Positions 17,271 to 28,555 are shown, counted from the first letter of the stretch. The stretch: DNA of 64,000 bases from Cellvibrio sp. KY-YJ-3 (GCF_008806955.1 NZ_CP031727.1:3362001-3426000), one strand, 5' to 3'. A program made the numbers and translations. Notes: a model not told the origin generated them from the letters alone.

Positions 17271-19769
17271 TCAGCGAGCTGACCAATCTGCCAACCAGGC
17301 ATCAAACTGCCCAGGCGGTAAGGGTTTGGAAAAGTGATAGCCCTGCATTAAACGACACCCTTCATTCACAAGCAGAGTCATTTCATGGCTGGTTTCTACG
17401 CCTTCAGCGATGGTATCCATACCCAGTGACTGTGCGAGACGGATGATGTAACTAACAATCGCCAGCGACGCCTCATCCGACTGCATATCACGAACAAACG
17501 ATTGATCAATTTTTAAAATGTTTACCGGCAAGCGGCGCAGATAATTAAGGCAGGAAAAGCCAGTGCCAAAATCATCAATTGCAATGCGATAGCCCAAGTC
17601 GCGAAACTTCTGCAACACCTCGATAGAGGCATCCATATCGCTCATCAGCATGCTCTCTGTCAGCTCCAACTCCAACGACTGGGGTGCCGCGCCCGCGTCG
17701 TCCATAATGGTTTGCACCTCAGCCATAAAACCAGGTTGGTGGAATTGCAGTGCTGAAATATTCACACTGACCACCAGTGAAATGGCACCTTCCGCCTGCC
17801 AGCGAGTAACCTGTCGCGCGGCTTCGGCGATCACCCAATTGCCGATAGGAATAATCAAACCAATTTCTTCCGCCAGCGGAATAAAATCATTGGGCTGAAC
17901 CAAACCGCGCTCCGGGTGACGCCAGCGAATTAGGGCCTCAGCACCGTAAAGTTGCTGATTAGTGGCATCCATCTGCGGTTGATAATGAAGTTCAAACTGC
18001 CCCAACTCCAAGGCTTGTCGCAAGTCGTACTCAAGTTTTAAGCGATCCAACGTGCGCGAATTTAATAGCGGTGTATAGAACTGATAATTGTTGCGGCCTT
18101 TTTCTTTGGCGAGATACATTGCAGCATCGGCATTTTTAATCAGTTCGCTCGGTGAACTGCCATCCTCAGGGTAAATCGCGATACCAATACTTGGGCTTAA
18201 ATGCAGTGGCATCTCTTCCACTAAATAAGGCTTTAATAATTCTTCGCGCACTTTGATTGCCACTTCCGCCAAATCGCGCTCATCATGCACACGCGGCAAT
18301 AACACCACAAACTCATCGCCACCCAGGCGCGCAACTGTATCGTCATTACGGATAACTTTTTTCAAACGCAGGGCTGTCTGGCGCAAAATTTGATCGCCTG
18401 CTGCATGGCCGAGCGAGTCATTGATATTTTTAAAACGATCCAAATCGATAAACAGCAAGCCAACTTTTTCCTGACGCCGTTTGGCAGTATTAATCGCCAT
18501 TTCCAAACGATCATTTAATAAAGTGCGATTGGGCAACTCGGTGAGGCTGTCGTGGTGCGCAAGAAAGTCGAGTCGTTCGCGGGATTTTTTGCGCTCGGAG
18601 ATATCAGTAAAAATAGCGATATAATTTTCTATCTGACCGTCGCTACCCAATACGCGGCTAATTGAAAACCAGGAGGGAAATGTCTCACCATTTTTACGCC
18701 GGTTGCTAAGCTCACCCAACCAGGCCCCACGCTCGTTGAGAATGGCAATCAGGTTGCGGAAAAATCCTCGCGGGTGTTGGCTCGCACCTATTTGGGCGGC
18801 GTCCACACCCAACACATCTTCAGCACTGAAGCCCATCATTTTTTCGTAGGTTTTATTCACCAGAACTATGCGGAATTGATCATCCAAGATCATGATCGCT
18901 TCATTGCTGCCTTCAAATACTTTGGCCCACAAACGCAATTCCGCTTCCTGATGTTTACGCTGGGTGATGTCGCGAATCACCATCACCACTTCTTGCTGTT
19001 CGCGCAGCATTACCCGCGCCTCCCAGGTGCGCATTTTTCCTGCCAGAGGCGACCAATCAAACTCGACTAATTGTTCACCTTTACCGGCAAACACCCGGCG
19101 AATTTGTGGTGCGAGAATGCGATAGACGGGTGCAGGCAAGTGCCCTTCACCACTGTCCTCATCGTAACTAACCCAATGATCCATCTCATGAGTGTAAGCG
19201 CCGACTTGCATATCAATTACATGACCATCGCGGTCAATACGCAAAATCATGTCGGGAATACCCGCCAGCAGCGCGCGGGTTTTACCCTCACTTACACTGA
19301 CATCGCGAAAGGCTTTTTTGGCGCGCAGAATAAATTGCAAACGATACGGCAGAGAGCCCCAACTGACGGGCTTGGTAATAAAATCTGTGGCGCCGGATTC
19401 ATAGGCGTGATGAATGGATTCTATATCGCCCAACCCGGTGACCATGGCGATAGGTAAATCGTGGCCGCGTGGGTCTTGCAGTAACTCGCGGCACAAGCTG
19501 AAACCATCACCGTCGGGCAGGAGCACATCTAACAAAACAATATCTGGTTTACGCTCTGCAAAACGTGCGCGTGCAGAGGCGCAGTCGACCGCCTCCATCA
19601 CCTGAAAACCTGACTGTTCAAGGGTGATGGTAGTCATTAAACGCGCGGCTTCATCGTCATCAACAACCAATACCAGATTCACATTGGCATCACCCAGCGT
19701 GATCAGCGGCATACCGTTGCTGGTTGTTAGGTTGAGTGCTGAATCAGGCATCGAGCGGGTTTCTTTCAC
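17271..19769 (-). CDS. REC-PAS-PAS-GGDEF-EAL c-di-GMP regulator
   Basis: 832 residues. An N-terminal receiver (VVDDDEA pocket, D in [12 protein letters not shown]), two PAS domains (about 160-275 and 280-400), GGDEF with RLGGDEF near residue 481, and EAL with GAEALIRW near 610 plus DDFGTGFS and AEGVET. All catalytic motifs look intact. It starts at a GTG that overlaps the upstream kinase stop by 4 bases, with GGAG about nine bases before it. It is the likely phospho-output of that kinase, linking the operon to c-di-GMP. Confidence 0.9.
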   Translation of the reverse strand: MKETRSMPDSALNLTTSNGMPLITLGDANVNLVLVVDDDEAARLMTTITLEQSGFQVMEAVDCASARARFAERKPDIVLLDVLLPDGDGFSLCRELLQDPRGHDLPIAMVTGLGDIESIHHAYESGATDFITKPVSWGSLPYRLQFILRAKKAFRDVSVSEGKTRALLAGIPDMILRIDRDGHVIDMQVGAYTHEMDHWVSYDEDSGEGHLPAPVYRILAPQIRRVFAGKGEQLVEFDWSPLAGKMRTWEARVMLREQQEVVMVIRDITQRKHQEAELRLWAKVFEGSNEAIMILDDQFRIVLVNKTYEKMMGFSAEDVLGVDAAQIGASQHPRGFFRNLIAILNERGAWLGELSNRRKNGETFPSWFSISRVLGSDGQIENYIAIFTDISERKKSRERLDFLAHHDSLTELPNRTLLNDRLEMAINTAKRRQEKVGLLFIDLDRFKNINDSLGHAAGDQILRQTALRLKKVIRNDDTVARLGGDEFVVLLPRVHDERDLAEVAIKVREELLKPYLVEEMPLHLSPSIGIAIYPEDGSSPSELIKNADAAMYLAKEKGRNNYQFYTPLLNSRTLDRLKLEYDLRQALELGQFELHYQPQMDATNQQLYGAEALIRWRHPERGLVQPNDFIPLAEEIGLIIPIGNWVIAEAARQVTRWQAEGAISLVVSVNISALQFHQPGFMAEVQTIMDDAGAAPQSLELELTESMLMSDMDASIEVLQKFRDLGYRIAIDDFGTGFSCLNYLRRLPVNILKIDQSFVRDMQSDEASLAIVSYIIRLAQSLGMDTIAEGVETSHEMTLLVNEGCRLMQGYHFSKPLPPGQFDAWLADWSAR

Positions 19770-22474
19770 GTGGATAACTCCTTTCGCTCTAATTCAGCCA
19801 AACCTTCTAGCGATAAATCATAGAGCCGTAAAATGCTGTCGACCTGCTGCGCGGCACCCTCCATTTCACCTTTGCGCGCGCTGGCCTCACAATCGCGACA
19901 GGCCGCTGCCAAATCCAGCAAACCTAGATTAGCAGCGCTGTTTTTAAAATTGTGTGCGGTTTTGTAGAGTAAATTGGCATCGCCCGCGGCCACTGCCTGA
20001 TGCAGCTGGGTAATTAGCGCAGGGCTAGCGCCGCGAAATAAACCAATAATTTTTGGCAACAAACCAACACGTAACTCGCGCAGTTGGCGAATAACCTGTT
20101 GGTCAATTTCAATTTTGCCTGACGTGGACGATTCAACAGGCGTTGAATCCTTTTCGGGTAACCAACGGCTCAGGGTTTGGTTCAGCTGTAATTGTGAAAA
20201 GGGTTTGCTCAGGTAATCATCCATCCCCTGCGCCAAACAATGCTCACGATCACCACTTATAGCATTCGCGGTAAGCGCAATAATGGGTAAAGGATTCAAG
20301 CCCATTGTTTGCTCGCGCTGACGAATTCGTCGGCTGGCTTCAAACCCGTCCATCACTGGCATTTGGCAGTCCATCAACACCAGGTCGAATGACAGGCGAT
20401 CAATAAGCGCCAGCGCTTCCTGACCGTTGTTGGCAATTGTCATATCCAACCCCATGCGCTGCAGCATAGCTTTGGCAACTTCCTGATTCACTGGATTGTC
20501 CTCCGCCAGCAATACCCGACCGCGCAGCGGTTTTACACCGGGCATTGGCTTTGCACCCTCACTGACCAGGGACTCGGAACCCAGCGGTTGGTAGATAAAA
20601 TCACCAGCCGCAACCTGGGCGATAAGCCCATGTAACTCCGTCTGGCGCGCCGGCTTGAATAACATCAATGCACGGTTGGCAAGGGACTCCTGAATCGCAA
20701 TGCCGGCGGGGCACAGCACCATTACCGCTAGCGATTCAAATATTGGTGAGGCCGCCAAATTATCCAGCAATGCACCGGCATTCATATCCGGCATCGCCCA
20801 GTCAGTTAATAGCAGTTCAAATGGAGCGTCCGTTTTAGCCTGTTTATTTAACAGCGCCAGCGCCTCGACAGCGGACTCTGCAAGCACCGGAGTGATTCCC
20901 CAAGCACGCAACCAATCGTCCAGAATATCGCGGTTGACCTCGTTGTCATCCACCACCAATGTGCGCAAGGGCTTGAGTGGCTGAAACTCCGGTGCCGCCT
21001 CAGTATTAATATGCTGCGCCAGCAATAAATCAAAATAGAAACGACTGCCCTCTCCCGGCTGACTTTCCAACTGAATCTGCCCACCCATCATTTCAATCAG
21101 GCGCTGCGAAATTGCCAACCCCAAACCAGTGCCGCCGTACTTGCGCGACATGGAGGAATCCGCTTGGGTAAAGGATTGAAATAGTTTTGCGCTCTGCTCA
21201 GGAGAAATACCAATTCCTGTATCGCGCACAGCAAAGCGCAGCTGCAATTGGTCTGCCTTGTTGGCCACAAGCCCAACACTGATTTCTACTTCGCCGCTGT
21301 CGGTGAATTTGATGGCGTTGCTCAATAGATTGGTAATTACCTGCCCGAGCCGCGGGCCATCTCCTATCACAGAGACAGGCGGCAATGGTGTTCTGCACAG
21401 GAGTTCCAAATTTTTCCCGTGCGCAATAGGCGCGTAACGCTCCGCGATATCTTCAATCAGGGTATTGAGCGGGAATGGCAGTAACTCTAATTCCAGTTTA
21501 CCGGCTTCGATTTTAGAGAAATCAAGAATATCGTTAATGATAAGAAGCAAATCTTCGCTGGAGCGACGCGCCACCCGGGCAAATCGTTTTTGTTTGCTGT
21601 CCAGCTCTGTCTCCAACAACAAACCGGTCATGCCCATAATGCCATTTAAGGGCGTGCGGATTTCATGGCTCATGACTGCCAAAAAGTCACTTTTGGCTTT
21701 GCTGGCAGCTTCCGCTTGTTCACGCGCGTATTGCAACTCCAGGGTGCGCTCCAGTACCCGCTGCTCCAGCAGCTCCTGATTTTGGCGCAACTCGCTGTCT
21801 TGCATTTCAATACGATCCAGCATGGCGTTAAAACGCCGGGTCAGCAGCCCCACCTCATCACGTACAGCGGACTCAGGTGCGCGAGCATCGTAATGTCCTT
21901 GATCGCCCACCCGCTGCGCCAATTCACTCAAACTCCCCAAGGGGCGCATTACTCGGGAAATCAAAGCCCAAGCCAAAATCCCGGACACCAACAGCGCCAC
22001 AAAAGCGGCGGCTAACACCCAACCGATCTGGCCATAAAACTGTTCGCGCAATGGTTTTAGCGTGACATCCAACTCCAAATAGCCCAGAGGCTCTTCTGCC
22101 CAAAAAACGTCTGCGCGCACCCGGGTATCGCGCTCAGGGCCGAGCGCTGCAGTATCGCCAAGCGCAGCGCGGTATTCAGCCAGCAACTCGTTGTTGCTGA
22201 GAATCAAACGTGCCGCAATCACTTTAGGTTCCACACGCAATACGGCCAGCGTTTGTTGGGCGGCTTCTTTGTCGGCAAACATACTCGGCGCTGCCATATT
22301 CAACGCAGTTGCTTCCGCCAAAATTTGCAGCTGGTTATTTACTTGATTCACAAAGTAATTGTATTGCTGCCAACTGGTTGCTAGTGCCGCACCCAAGACT
22401 GCAATGCTGGTTAATAACATGGCGAGCAAAGTGATTTTGCGGGTTAGCGAAGTATTAGGAATGGAGTTTGGCAT
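19766..22474 (-). CDS. Membrane hybrid histidine kinase (HAMP-HisKA-HATPase-REC-REC-HPt)
   Basis: 902 residues. Transmembrane helices at about 12-34 and 150-172 enclose a ~115-residue periplasmic sensor. HAMP is at ~175-228, a coiled coil follows, and HisKA has H270 in [12 protein letters not shown]. HATPase_c, two receivers (LVVDDN...TDWAMPD, then LAEDNPVN...[10 protein letters not shown]) and a C-terminal HPt with [12 protein letters not shown] complete a full phosphorelay. The first receiver lacks the usual TA motif around its switch threonine (VMVLCPAG), so it may be regulatory. It begins one base after the YfiR-like gene ends and overlaps the GGDEF-EAL gene by 4 bases. Confidence 0.9.
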   Translation of the reverse strand: MPNSIPNTSLTRKITLLAMLLTSIAVLGAALATSWQQYNYFVNQVNNQLQILAEATALNMAAPSMFADKEAAQQTLAVLRVEPKVIAARLILSNNELLAEYRAALGDTAALGPERDTRVRADVFWAEEPLGYLELDVTLKPLREQFYGQIGWVLAAAFVALLVSGILAWALISRVMRPLGSLSELAQRVGDQGHYDARAPESAVRDEVGLLTRRFNAMLDRIEMQDSELRQNQELLEQRVLERTLELQYAREQAEAASKAKSDFLAVMSHEIRTPLNGIMGMTGLLLETELDSKQKRFARVARRSSEDLLLIINDILDFSKIEAGKLELELLPFPLNTLIEDIAERYAPIAHGKNLELLCRTPLPPVSVIGDGPRLGQVITNLLSNAIKFTDSGEVEISVGLVANKADQLQLRFAVRDTGIGISPEQSAKLFQSFTQADSSMSRKYGGTGLGLAISQRLIEMMGGQIQLESQPGEGSRFYFDLLLAQHINTEAAPEFQPLKPLRTLVVDDNEVNRDILDDWLRAWGITPVLAESAVEALALLNKQAKTDAPFELLLTDWAMPDMNAGALLDNLAASPIFESLAVMVLCPAGIAIQESLANRALMLFKPARQTELHGLIAQVAAGDFIYQPLGSESLVSEGAKPMPGVKPLRGRVLLAEDNPVNQEVAKAMLQRMGLDMTIANNGQEALALIDRLSFDLVLMDCQMPVMDGFEASRRIRQREQTMGLNPLPIIALTANAISGDREHCLAQGMDDYLSKPFSQLQLNQTLSRWLPEKDSTPVESSTSGKIEIDQQVIRQLRELRVGLLPKIIGLFRGASPALITQLHQAVAAGDANLLYKTAHNFKNSAANLGLLDLAAACRDCEASARKGEMEGAAQQVDSILRLYDLSLEGLAELERKELST

Positions 22475-22475
22475 C

Positions 22476-23045
22476 TTAGCGGCGCTCCATTGTTGGCTTT
22501 TTAGCCAATTTGAGCAGCTGGCTACTGACTTTTACACCAGCGCTTTCAATCGCCTGTTCGTTGATCACAAACTCAATACGGTTATCACTCGTACGCAGCA
22601 GCGCGATAGCAACACGCCCATCCCGAGGATCAGGCTCATCCGCTACGAGCAATACCCCCGGTGGCAATTGTGCGGGCAAGGAAATACGTTCACCGCTTGC
22701 GGGGCGATAAATCATTTGGCAAGAATTTAAATGCTGATCGAGATCCGCCGTTTTATCGAGATAGACAACTCTGGTCTGACGCTGCGGTTGGGTTTTTTTT
22801 TCCAACTGCGCCAAGGCTTGACGGGTAACACCTTCTGCCCCCAAAGCACAAAGCGAAACCGATTGATCTTTGTGTGCGGGCCATTCGATGAATTTCAAAA
22901 AGTTATAGACAAATGCAACGCGCAAGCTAGCCTCGGACGCATTCGCCGAAGCCACAAAAAAAGGCGTGAAGAGCAAGACTCCCACACCAGAATAAACCAA
23001 GCGACGGCCAGTAACTTTGGCCCACCTTCCCAGCACAGACTTCAC
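22476..23045 (-). CDS. YfiR/DUF4154-like periplasmic protein
   Basis: 189 residues. An N-terminal signal peptide ends near ASANA, followed by the YfiR-type core [15 protein letters not shown], a conserved cysteine in SLCALG, a second in NSCQMIY, and a C-terminal [27 protein letters not shown] segment that matches the family pattern. In Pseudomonas YfiR is a periplasmic repressor of the cyclase YfiN. Here the partner one base downstream is instead a hybrid kinase with a periplasmic domain. It is the first gene of the four-gene string. Confidence 0.87.
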   Translation of the reverse strand: MKSVLGRWAKVTGRRLVYSGVGVLLFTPFFVASANASEASLRVAFVYNFLKFIEWPAHKDQSVSLCALGAEGVTRQALAQLEKKTQPQRQTRVVYLDKTADLDQHLNSCQMIYRPASGERISLPAQLPPGVLLVADEPDPRDGRVAIALLRTSDNRIEFVINEQAIESAGVKVSSQLLKLAKKPTMERR

Positions 23046-23195
23046 CTTGTGCGATTCCCTCGTGTAAAGCGTTTTAATCTGCTCAGGATAGCCCAGCGGA
23101 GGTGGTTTTGCGATAAAGGGTTTTGCTTTTTCCGTCGCCTCCAGCCACCTTAATAAGACTAAGTGGTATCATGGTAGCCCTCAATTTCCATTCCT

Positions 23196-24059
23196 ATGGC
23201 CACTTTTATGCTGTTGTTTGTCGATAACCTAACCAATGTCGATTTCAGTTTCCTTGACCCCCAGCGCGGCCTTCTCGGCGAGACCTGGTTAGCAAATGTT
23301 CGTTTGTATGGGGAACTGGATGAACAAGGCATGGTGTGCGATTTCGGCACCGTTAAAAAAGTCATGCGTCATTGGTTGGATACAGAGTTAGATCACCGCT
23401 TGGCTGTGCCCATTCGCTCACCGCAAATTCGCATTGACGATGAAGGCGACTTTCTCACCATTCATTGGCAATTTGGCAGCAATGGTGAATTTTTACACAC
23501 ACGCTCACCGCGCGATGCAATTGCTCTTGTCGATGCAGAGGTTCTAACACAAGAATCTATTGCCGAATGGTGCATTAGCCAACTCAAGCAACAATTCCCA
23601 ATGAGCGTGGCACGTTTGGAGTTGGACTTCTCATTGGAGCCTATAACAGGAGCCTATTACCACTACAGTCACGGCTTGAAAAAACACCGGGGTAATTGCC
23701 AACGCATTGCACACGGCCATCGCTCACGCATAGATATTTGGGCCAACGGCAAAAAATCACCGAAACTGGAGCAGCGTTGGGCCGATGAATGGAAAGATAT
23801 TTATTTGGCTACTCGTGAAGATCTGATTGGCAAACCGCAACACCAAGGCACGAATTACTACCACTTTGCCTACGAGGCAGAGCAAGGCCCGTTTGAAATT
23901 ACCCTGCCGCAACGCTGCTGCTATCTGATCGATACCGAAACTACCGTAGAGTTTATCGCCCATCACATTGCGCAAAAAAGCCGCCAGGAAAACCCCGATA
24001 CCTTTATTCGCGTGAAAGCGTATGAAGGCATTAACAAAGGTGCAATTGCAGAAGCCTAA
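23196..24059 (+). CDS. Tandem 6-pyruvoyl-tetrahydropterin-synthase-like protein
   Basis: 287 residues. The C-terminal half (about 150-280) resembles QueD/PTPS: YHYSHGL and CQRIAHGH give the three metal-binding histidines and the catalytic cysteine seen in QueD (HKCGRLHGH type). It ends with RVKAYEGINKG, a position where QueD has a conserved E. The N-terminal half is a second PTPS-like unit with GMVCDFGTVKKVMRHWLDTELDHRL but no Cys/HGH motif. Enzymes of this family act on 7,8-dihydroneopterin triphosphate in queuosine or pterin pathways. The substrate here is uncertain. The gene is divergent from the YfiR operon and has only a weak ribosome site; an in-frame ATG four codons later is possible. 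Confidence 0.78.
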   Translation: MATFMLLFVDNLTNVDFSFLDPQRGLLGETWLANVRLYGELDEQGMVCDFGTVKKVMRHWLDTELDHRLAVPIRSPQIRIDDEGDFLTIHWQFGSNGEFLHTRSPRDAIALVDAEVLTQESIAEWCISQLKQQFPMSVARLELDFSLEPITGAYYHYSHGLKKHRGNCQRIAHGHRSRIDIWANGKKSPKLEQRWADEWKDIYLATREDLIGKPQHQGTNYYHFAYEAEQGPFEITLPQRCCYLIDTETTVEFIAHHIAQKSRQENPDTFIRVKAYEGINKGAIAEA

Positions 24060-24075
24060 AACAGTAGTGCAATTA

Positions 24076-24402
24076 TTAATTGCGAGTTAAAAGATTATCA
24101 ATTTTTTGCAGGTGGGTAATCAGCGGTGCTGAGTGTAAATTCAACACTGAAAAATACTCTTCAGCCATAGGTGCCACTGAGCAATATTTGGGAAGCTCCA
24201 TTTGTTGCTCAATCATAGAATACAAGCGCGGTAAAAAAATAAACTGCAACCACTGCGGAAAGTTCATGGTATCTATCGCGAAAGGCTCCGTACTCGCCAG
24301 CGCCTCCTCGGAAATCATTTCAAATTCCCACAGCTGTAATTGCCGCAGTTGTTGTTCAACGTCCATTAACACTTCGGCAACGGCGATGTGGAGTTTATTC
24401 AT
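24076..24402 (-). CDS. yqcC: YqcC family protein
   Basis: 108 residues from the ATG at 24402. The longer frame from 24462 would run through a repeat element and is unlikely. The protein has the DUF446 pattern: an N-terminal helical VLMDVEQQLRQLQLW, a central STEPFAIDTMNFPQWLQFIFLPRL, and APMAEEYF. This matches E. coli YqcC well. Function is unknown; in other bacteria it sits next to pseudouridine synthase truC, but here it follows dinG. Confidence 0.85.
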   Translation of the reverse strand: MNKLHIAVAEVLMDVEQQLRQLQLWEFEMISEEALASTEPFAIDTMNFPQWLQFIFLPRLYSMIEQQMELPKYCSVAPMAEEYFSVLNLHSAPLITHLQKIDNLLTRN

Positions 24403-24428
24403 GGTATATCCGGCAGTCAGGGTGCTTC

Positions 24429-24464
24429 GTAGGTTGGTGCTGAGCGCAGCGATGCCCAACACGC
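24429..24464. repeat. REP-like element between yqcC and dinG
   Basis: GTAGGTTGG followed by TGCTGAGCGCAGCGA and CCCAAC forms a compact imperfect palindrome. It shares its outer end with the repeats at 14881, 60554 and 63661. It ends 12 bases past the dinG stop. Confidence 0.55.
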
Positions 24465-24475
24465 TTTTTAAAAAA

Positions 24476-26614
24476 TCATTTGTGAACGATATGGGTAAAC
24501 GGCGGCAGCGAATTCAAAATCGCTTTGCCGTAACGCTTGGTAATAATGCGGCGATCAAGCAGGCTGATTTTGCCTGTATCCGTTTCAGTGCGCAGCAAAC
24601 GCCCACAAGCCTGAATTAATTTTAGCGATGCATCCGGTACGGTAATTTCCATAAATGCATTGCCACCACGCGCTTCAATCCACTCCGATAATGATGCTTC
24701 AATTGGATCATCGGGAACCGCAAACGGCAGTTTGGCAATAATCACGTGCGTGCAATATTTACCCGGTAGATCCACCCCTTCGGCAAAACTTGCCAACCCA
24801 AACAGCACACTACCGCGCCCTTCATCGATAGCTTTTTTATGCTGCACCAACATTTCCTGCTTGGAATTATCACCCTGCACCAAAATAATTTCGCGTAGAT
24901 CTTCCGGCATATCCTCAAATACATCGAGCATTTGTTTGCGCGATGAAAACAACACCAGAGTGCCCGCATCGGGATCAATTAAATTCGGCAGATCGTCAAT
25001 AATGGCAAGGGTATGCACATCCGCATTAGTCGCCTCCACTGCAGCCACGGGAATTTCCAGCGTCGCCTGTTGAAAATTAAAAGGGCTGGGCACTACATGG
25101 TAGTTGGCGTCCGCAGGTGTTCCCGCGCGCATTTGAAAGCGTTGAAAATTCCCCAACGCGGTTAAAGTTGCGGAGGTAATAACCGCACCGCAGGCTTTTT
25201 CCCACAAACTGTATTCAAGGGTTTTGGCGGCAAGAATCGGGCTGGAGCAAATTTCCAAATCGAGGCTGCCAGTGTGGTCTATGGGGGTGATCCAACGGGC
25301 TTTGGGAACCGAACCGGGTTTATCGGGCGTAGCAAAACTCGCCCACAAATCGCGATTGGCTTCCGCACGCGACTGCCAGGTTCCCAGCAGCGGATAATTA
25401 TTTTCCAAATCAATTTTGGGTACGGGGCAATGCGCATCTTCCATCGATTGGGTTAATTCATCGCACATTTTTTTGAGCAACTCGCTCAGGCGATCAAAAC
25501 CTTTATAGAGCTCAACACAAGGTAGGAGAAAATCCTGCGGAATAACGCCGTTGTCAAAACGATAATGGTTTTGGCGATCATCAAAGGCAATGCTCTGCGC
25601 CAACTGATCAAACACCGGATACAACTGATCTAACCGCTGCTTGCAATCAATTAGCGCGGCTGGCAATTGCTCGCCATAACGATCCACATTCCCAGCGCCA
25701 CTCACCGCACCTAAAATTGCGCCGAGCGCTTTATTGCATTGATCCAGCCATTTGCTGGTCGCGAGCATGCGGCTGTGATGCGCAAAATGATTGAGTGCTT
25801 TTTGCGGTAAGTGATGACCTTCATCGAACACAAAAATCGCGTCCTCCGGTGCGGGCAAAATAGCACCACCGCCTAAGGCCAAATCGGCCAGCACCAAATC
25901 GTGATTGGTAACAATACAATCCACGGCATGCATTGAATCCCGCGCTTTAAAAAAACTGCACACCGACACATTGGAACAGCGGCGTCCGGTACATTGGCGA
26001 TGATCAGTGGTAATGATTTGCCACTCGTTTTGTTCGAGTGCTTGCGGCCAGGTGTCGCGCTCGCCATTCCATTTATTGCCAGCGAGGGATTCCATCATGG
26101 ATTGATACAGTTTTACGCTTTGCGCCGACACACTCGGATATTCATCTTCATAGAGCGCGCGGGTGGGGTTTACACCGCTTTCGTATTCAGCAATGAGATT
26201 ATCGAGCTTACTCAAACACAAATAGCGACCACGGCCTTTGGCGAGCGTGAAGGAAAAATTTAGCCCACTGTTGCGATGTAAATCGGGTAAATCTTTATTT
26301 ACGATTTGCTCTTGCAGCGCGACTGTCGCGGTAGAGACAACCAACTTCTTACCCAGAGCTTTGGCCATGACCAGCGCCGGCAGTAAATAGGCGATAGTTT
26401 TGCCCGTACCTGTACCTGCCTCAACCACACAAATATGACCACCGGCACGCTCCTCCACTAGACGATGATTTTCATCATCCAATTTAATACTGCCGAGCGC
26501 TTTAGCGATTTCAGCGATCATCAATTTTTGGCCATAGCGGGACTTTAAGCCCTTATTTTCCAAAAATGTGCTGTAGGCGCTTTGAATTTGTTTTTTGAGG
26601 TCATCGGTTAGCAT
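24476..26614 (-). CDS. dinG: ATP-dependent DNA helicase DinG
   Basis: 712 residues against 716 in E. coli. It is an XPD-like 5'-to-3' helicase that unwinds R-loops and forks. Walker A AGTGTGKT is at 66-73. Four cysteines for the iron-sulfur cluster are seen in GRYLCLSKL and QCTGRRCSNVSVC. Walker B is VFDEGHH, and the C-terminal motif VI is LIQACGRLLRTETDTG. Its start overlaps the upstream acyltransferase stop by one base (TAATG), so the two are translated together. No truncation is visible. Confidence 0.94.
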   Translation of the reverse strand: MLTDDLKKQIQSAYSTFLENKGLKSRYGQKLMIAEIAKALGSIKLDDENHRLVEERAGGHICVVEAGTGTGKTIAYLLPALVMAKALGKKLVVSTATVALQEQIVNKDLPDLHRNSGLNFSFTLAKGRGRYLCLSKLDNLIAEYESGVNPTRALYEDEYPSVSAQSVKLYQSMMESLAGNKWNGERDTWPQALEQNEWQIITTDHRQCTGRRCSNVSVCSFFKARDSMHAVDCIVTNHDLVLADLALGGGAILPAPEDAIFVFDEGHHLPQKALNHFAHHSRMLATSKWLDQCNKALGAILGAVSGAGNVDRYGEQLPAALIDCKQRLDQLYPVFDQLAQSIAFDDRQNHYRFDNGVIPQDFLLPCVELYKGFDRLSELLKKMCDELTQSMEDAHCPVPKIDLENNYPLLGTWQSRAEANRDLWASFATPDKPGSVPKARWITPIDHTGSLDLEICSSPILAAKTLEYSLWEKACGAVITSATLTALGNFQRFQMRAGTPADANYHVVPSPFNFQQATLEIPVAAVEATNADVHTLAIIDDLPNLIDPDAGTLVLFSSRKQMLDVFEDMPEDLREIILVQGDNSKQEMLVQHKKAIDEGRGSVLFGLASFAEGVDLPGKYCTHVIIAKLPFAVPDDPIEASLSEWIEARGGNAFMEITVPDASLKLIQACGRLLRTETDTGKISLLDRRIITKRYGKAILNSLPPFTHIVHK

Positions 26615-27768
26615 TAGCTGCTGCTACTCAGTTTGCTCACAACCGGGTTAGCATAAATTCCCAGCGCAATTTCGCGCTGCCCTTCGGGGATTGCATTCAT
26701 ACGCTGGGCAAAGGCTGCTTTTTCTGCACTTAAAGTTGCAGGATCATAAGGTGTGTTGTTTACACCATAATTCACTGTCGGCACATTGCCATGCAACATT
26801 TCATAAGCAATACAGTTAGTAGCATGCAACACATAGTTGCCAAGAATTTGTTTGTCCAAGGCGGCAACCAGCTCATCAGTATCGGTGTAATCACCATCCA
26901 AAATATCGCCGAATGCCAAATGCACATTACCTTTGTCGCCGGCAATTCCCATGGCGATGCTTTTTACATCCTCATGCTCTTCTTTTTGGTAACTGCCTTG
27001 CGTGCGCTGTAAATAAAGCTCGCGCGCTTTCGCTGCATCGCAAGGGTCCAACTCGTAAGAAATAGATACCGGCACTATGCGCAACTGCCGGATATAAGTC
27101 GCCAACTCTTCCGTTTTGGGTTTATTTAGCGCGATCATACCCAGCACTGCGGAATTGGTTTTATCGCAACCATCTTTGGCGCGACCTTCACGCTGGGCGA
27201 TCCAGATACTTGAATGTTCATTGCAAATTGAATGATGAATATAAGACGACAAATATTTTGCCGCTTTGAGTTTTTCACGCGGCGCTTTTGCCGAACGGTT
27301 AACAATAAAACTTTTATTCAACCGCATTAAATCTGACACAAAAGGTTTGGTCAGCAAGTTATCGCCAATCGCGATACGCAAAGTATTGCTGTGGTTGTGA
27401 TAGAGAACCCAATTGACAAATGCCGGGTCCATCGCGATATCGCGATGGTTGCTTATAAACAAATAGGCCGTTTTTTTATCCAGCTTATCCAGGCCTGATG
27501 TAGTTAATGCGGTGACGCGCTTGGCCATCATAGCCGCCATATAGTTTTCAACCACGTGCTGAAAACCATCCACATCCTGAATGCCGGATAACTGCTGTTT
27601 GAGCTTCGCTTTTACCAGAGGTTTTATTGCCCACCCCAACCATTGGTGTGCACCGGGAAAACGCAAACGAGTTACGGCATCGACCAATTCCGGGTCGGCT
27701 AACAGGCGATCAAGCGTGGAGCGAACTTCATCATCGCGGTAGGGACGAATATCATCAAATTCAGTCAT
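26614..27768 (-). CDS. PlsC-like 1-acyl-glycerol-3-phosphate acyltransferase family protein
   Basis: 384 residues. The catalytic HX4D motif is NHRDIAMD near residue 108, with FISNH before it. A downstream EGRAKDG block matches the acceptor-binding motif of the family. It lacks an obvious transmembrane helix and has about 130 extra C-terminal residues relative to PlsC. It probably transfers acyl chains to glycerophosphate-type lipids; the exact acceptor is not deducible. It is first in a unit with dinG and yqcC. Confidence 0.85.
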   Translation of the reverse strand: MTEFDDIRPYRDDEVRSTLDRLLADPELVDAVTRLRFPGAHQWLGWAIKPLVKAKLKQQLSGIQDVDGFQHVVENYMAAMMAKRVTALTTSGLDKLDKKTAYLFISNHRDIAMDPAFVNWVLYHNHSNTLRIAIGDNLLTKPFVSDLMRLNKSFIVNRSAKAPREKLKAAKYLSSYIHHSICNEHSSIWIAQREGRAKDGCDKTNSAVLGMIALNKPKTEELATYIRQLRIVPVSISYELDPCDAAKARELYLQRTQGSYQKEEHEDVKSIAMGIAGDKGNVHLAFGDILDGDYTDTDELVAALDKQILGNYVLHATNCIAYEMLHGNVPTVNYGVNNTPYDPATLSAEKAAFAQRMNAIPEGQREIALGIYANPVVSKLSSSS

Positions 27769-27919
27769 ATAAGGGAGTCATCAGTAAGAAGGCAATTTCA
27801 ACATCTATCGGAATGGGTTTATATCCAAACAGACATTATGCGCTCCAAGAACAAGCGCTTTGCATAAGGGCCGGAAGCCAGCGAAAATAGGCGCACAAAA
27901 TACCGAAAAGGGTCGCAAA

Positions 27920-28354
27920 ATGCCACCAAAAACACCACCCATCAATCGTAATACCGATAGCAACACCCCCTGCCCCTGCGGTAGCCAGCAATCACTGCAA
28001 GCCTGTTGTCTGGATTTTATCGAAGGCATCCGCCTGCCCCCCACCGCTGAAAGCTTAATGCGCTCGCGCTATACCGCGCACAGCCTTGTCGCCGTCGATT
28101 ACCTGTGGGACACCTGGAGCCCAGAACAGCGTTTGCGCTCCAGCAAGAGCGACATTCGCGCCTGGGCTGAAAGCTGCGACTGGTTGGGTCTGCAGATACG
28201 CAACACCCACGCAGGAGCAGAGTATGATGATTCCGGCATCGTTGAATTTGTAGCGATTTTTCGCCAACAAGGGCAACTGCATCAGCACCATGAAACTTCA
28301 TTATTTAAAAAGCACTTGGGTAAGTGGTTTTATGTTGATCATGTGGAGCCGTGA
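27920..28354 (+). CDS. ychJ: YchJ family SEC-C motif protein
   Basis: 144 residues from the ATG at 27920, which has AGGG eight bases upstream. An in-frame ATG at 27860 adds a basic stretch without family resemblance. The N-terminal zinc motif is CPCGSQQSLQACC, followed by the YchJ core LMRSRYTAHSLVAVDYLWDTW and EFVAIFRQQGQ. E. coli YchJ carries a second SEC-C motif at its C-terminus; this one stops at WFYVDHVEP and lacks it. Function is unknown. Confidence 0.85.
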   Translation: MPPKTPPINRNTDSNTPCPCGSQQSLQACCLDFIEGIRLPPTAESLMRSRYTAHSLVAVDYLWDTWSPEQRLRSSKSDIRAWAESCDWLGLQIRNTHAGAEYDDSGIVEFVAIFRQQGQLHQHHETSLFKKHLGKWFYVDHVEP

Positions 28355-28555
28355 CAGAGTCAAATTTCCGACACAAATAATAAAGAAATGTGATGCAACC
28401 GGCGAAGCGCACAAAAATCCGCCACTGATCGCATTAGCTGATCACCTCATCACTCACTAATGCTTAAAATAGCGCCAAAATCATAATATCCATTGCGCTA
28501 TTAGCGGCTACACTCTCCGGTGTGCCATTTGCCAAGACTCTAACTCTCTGACTCT

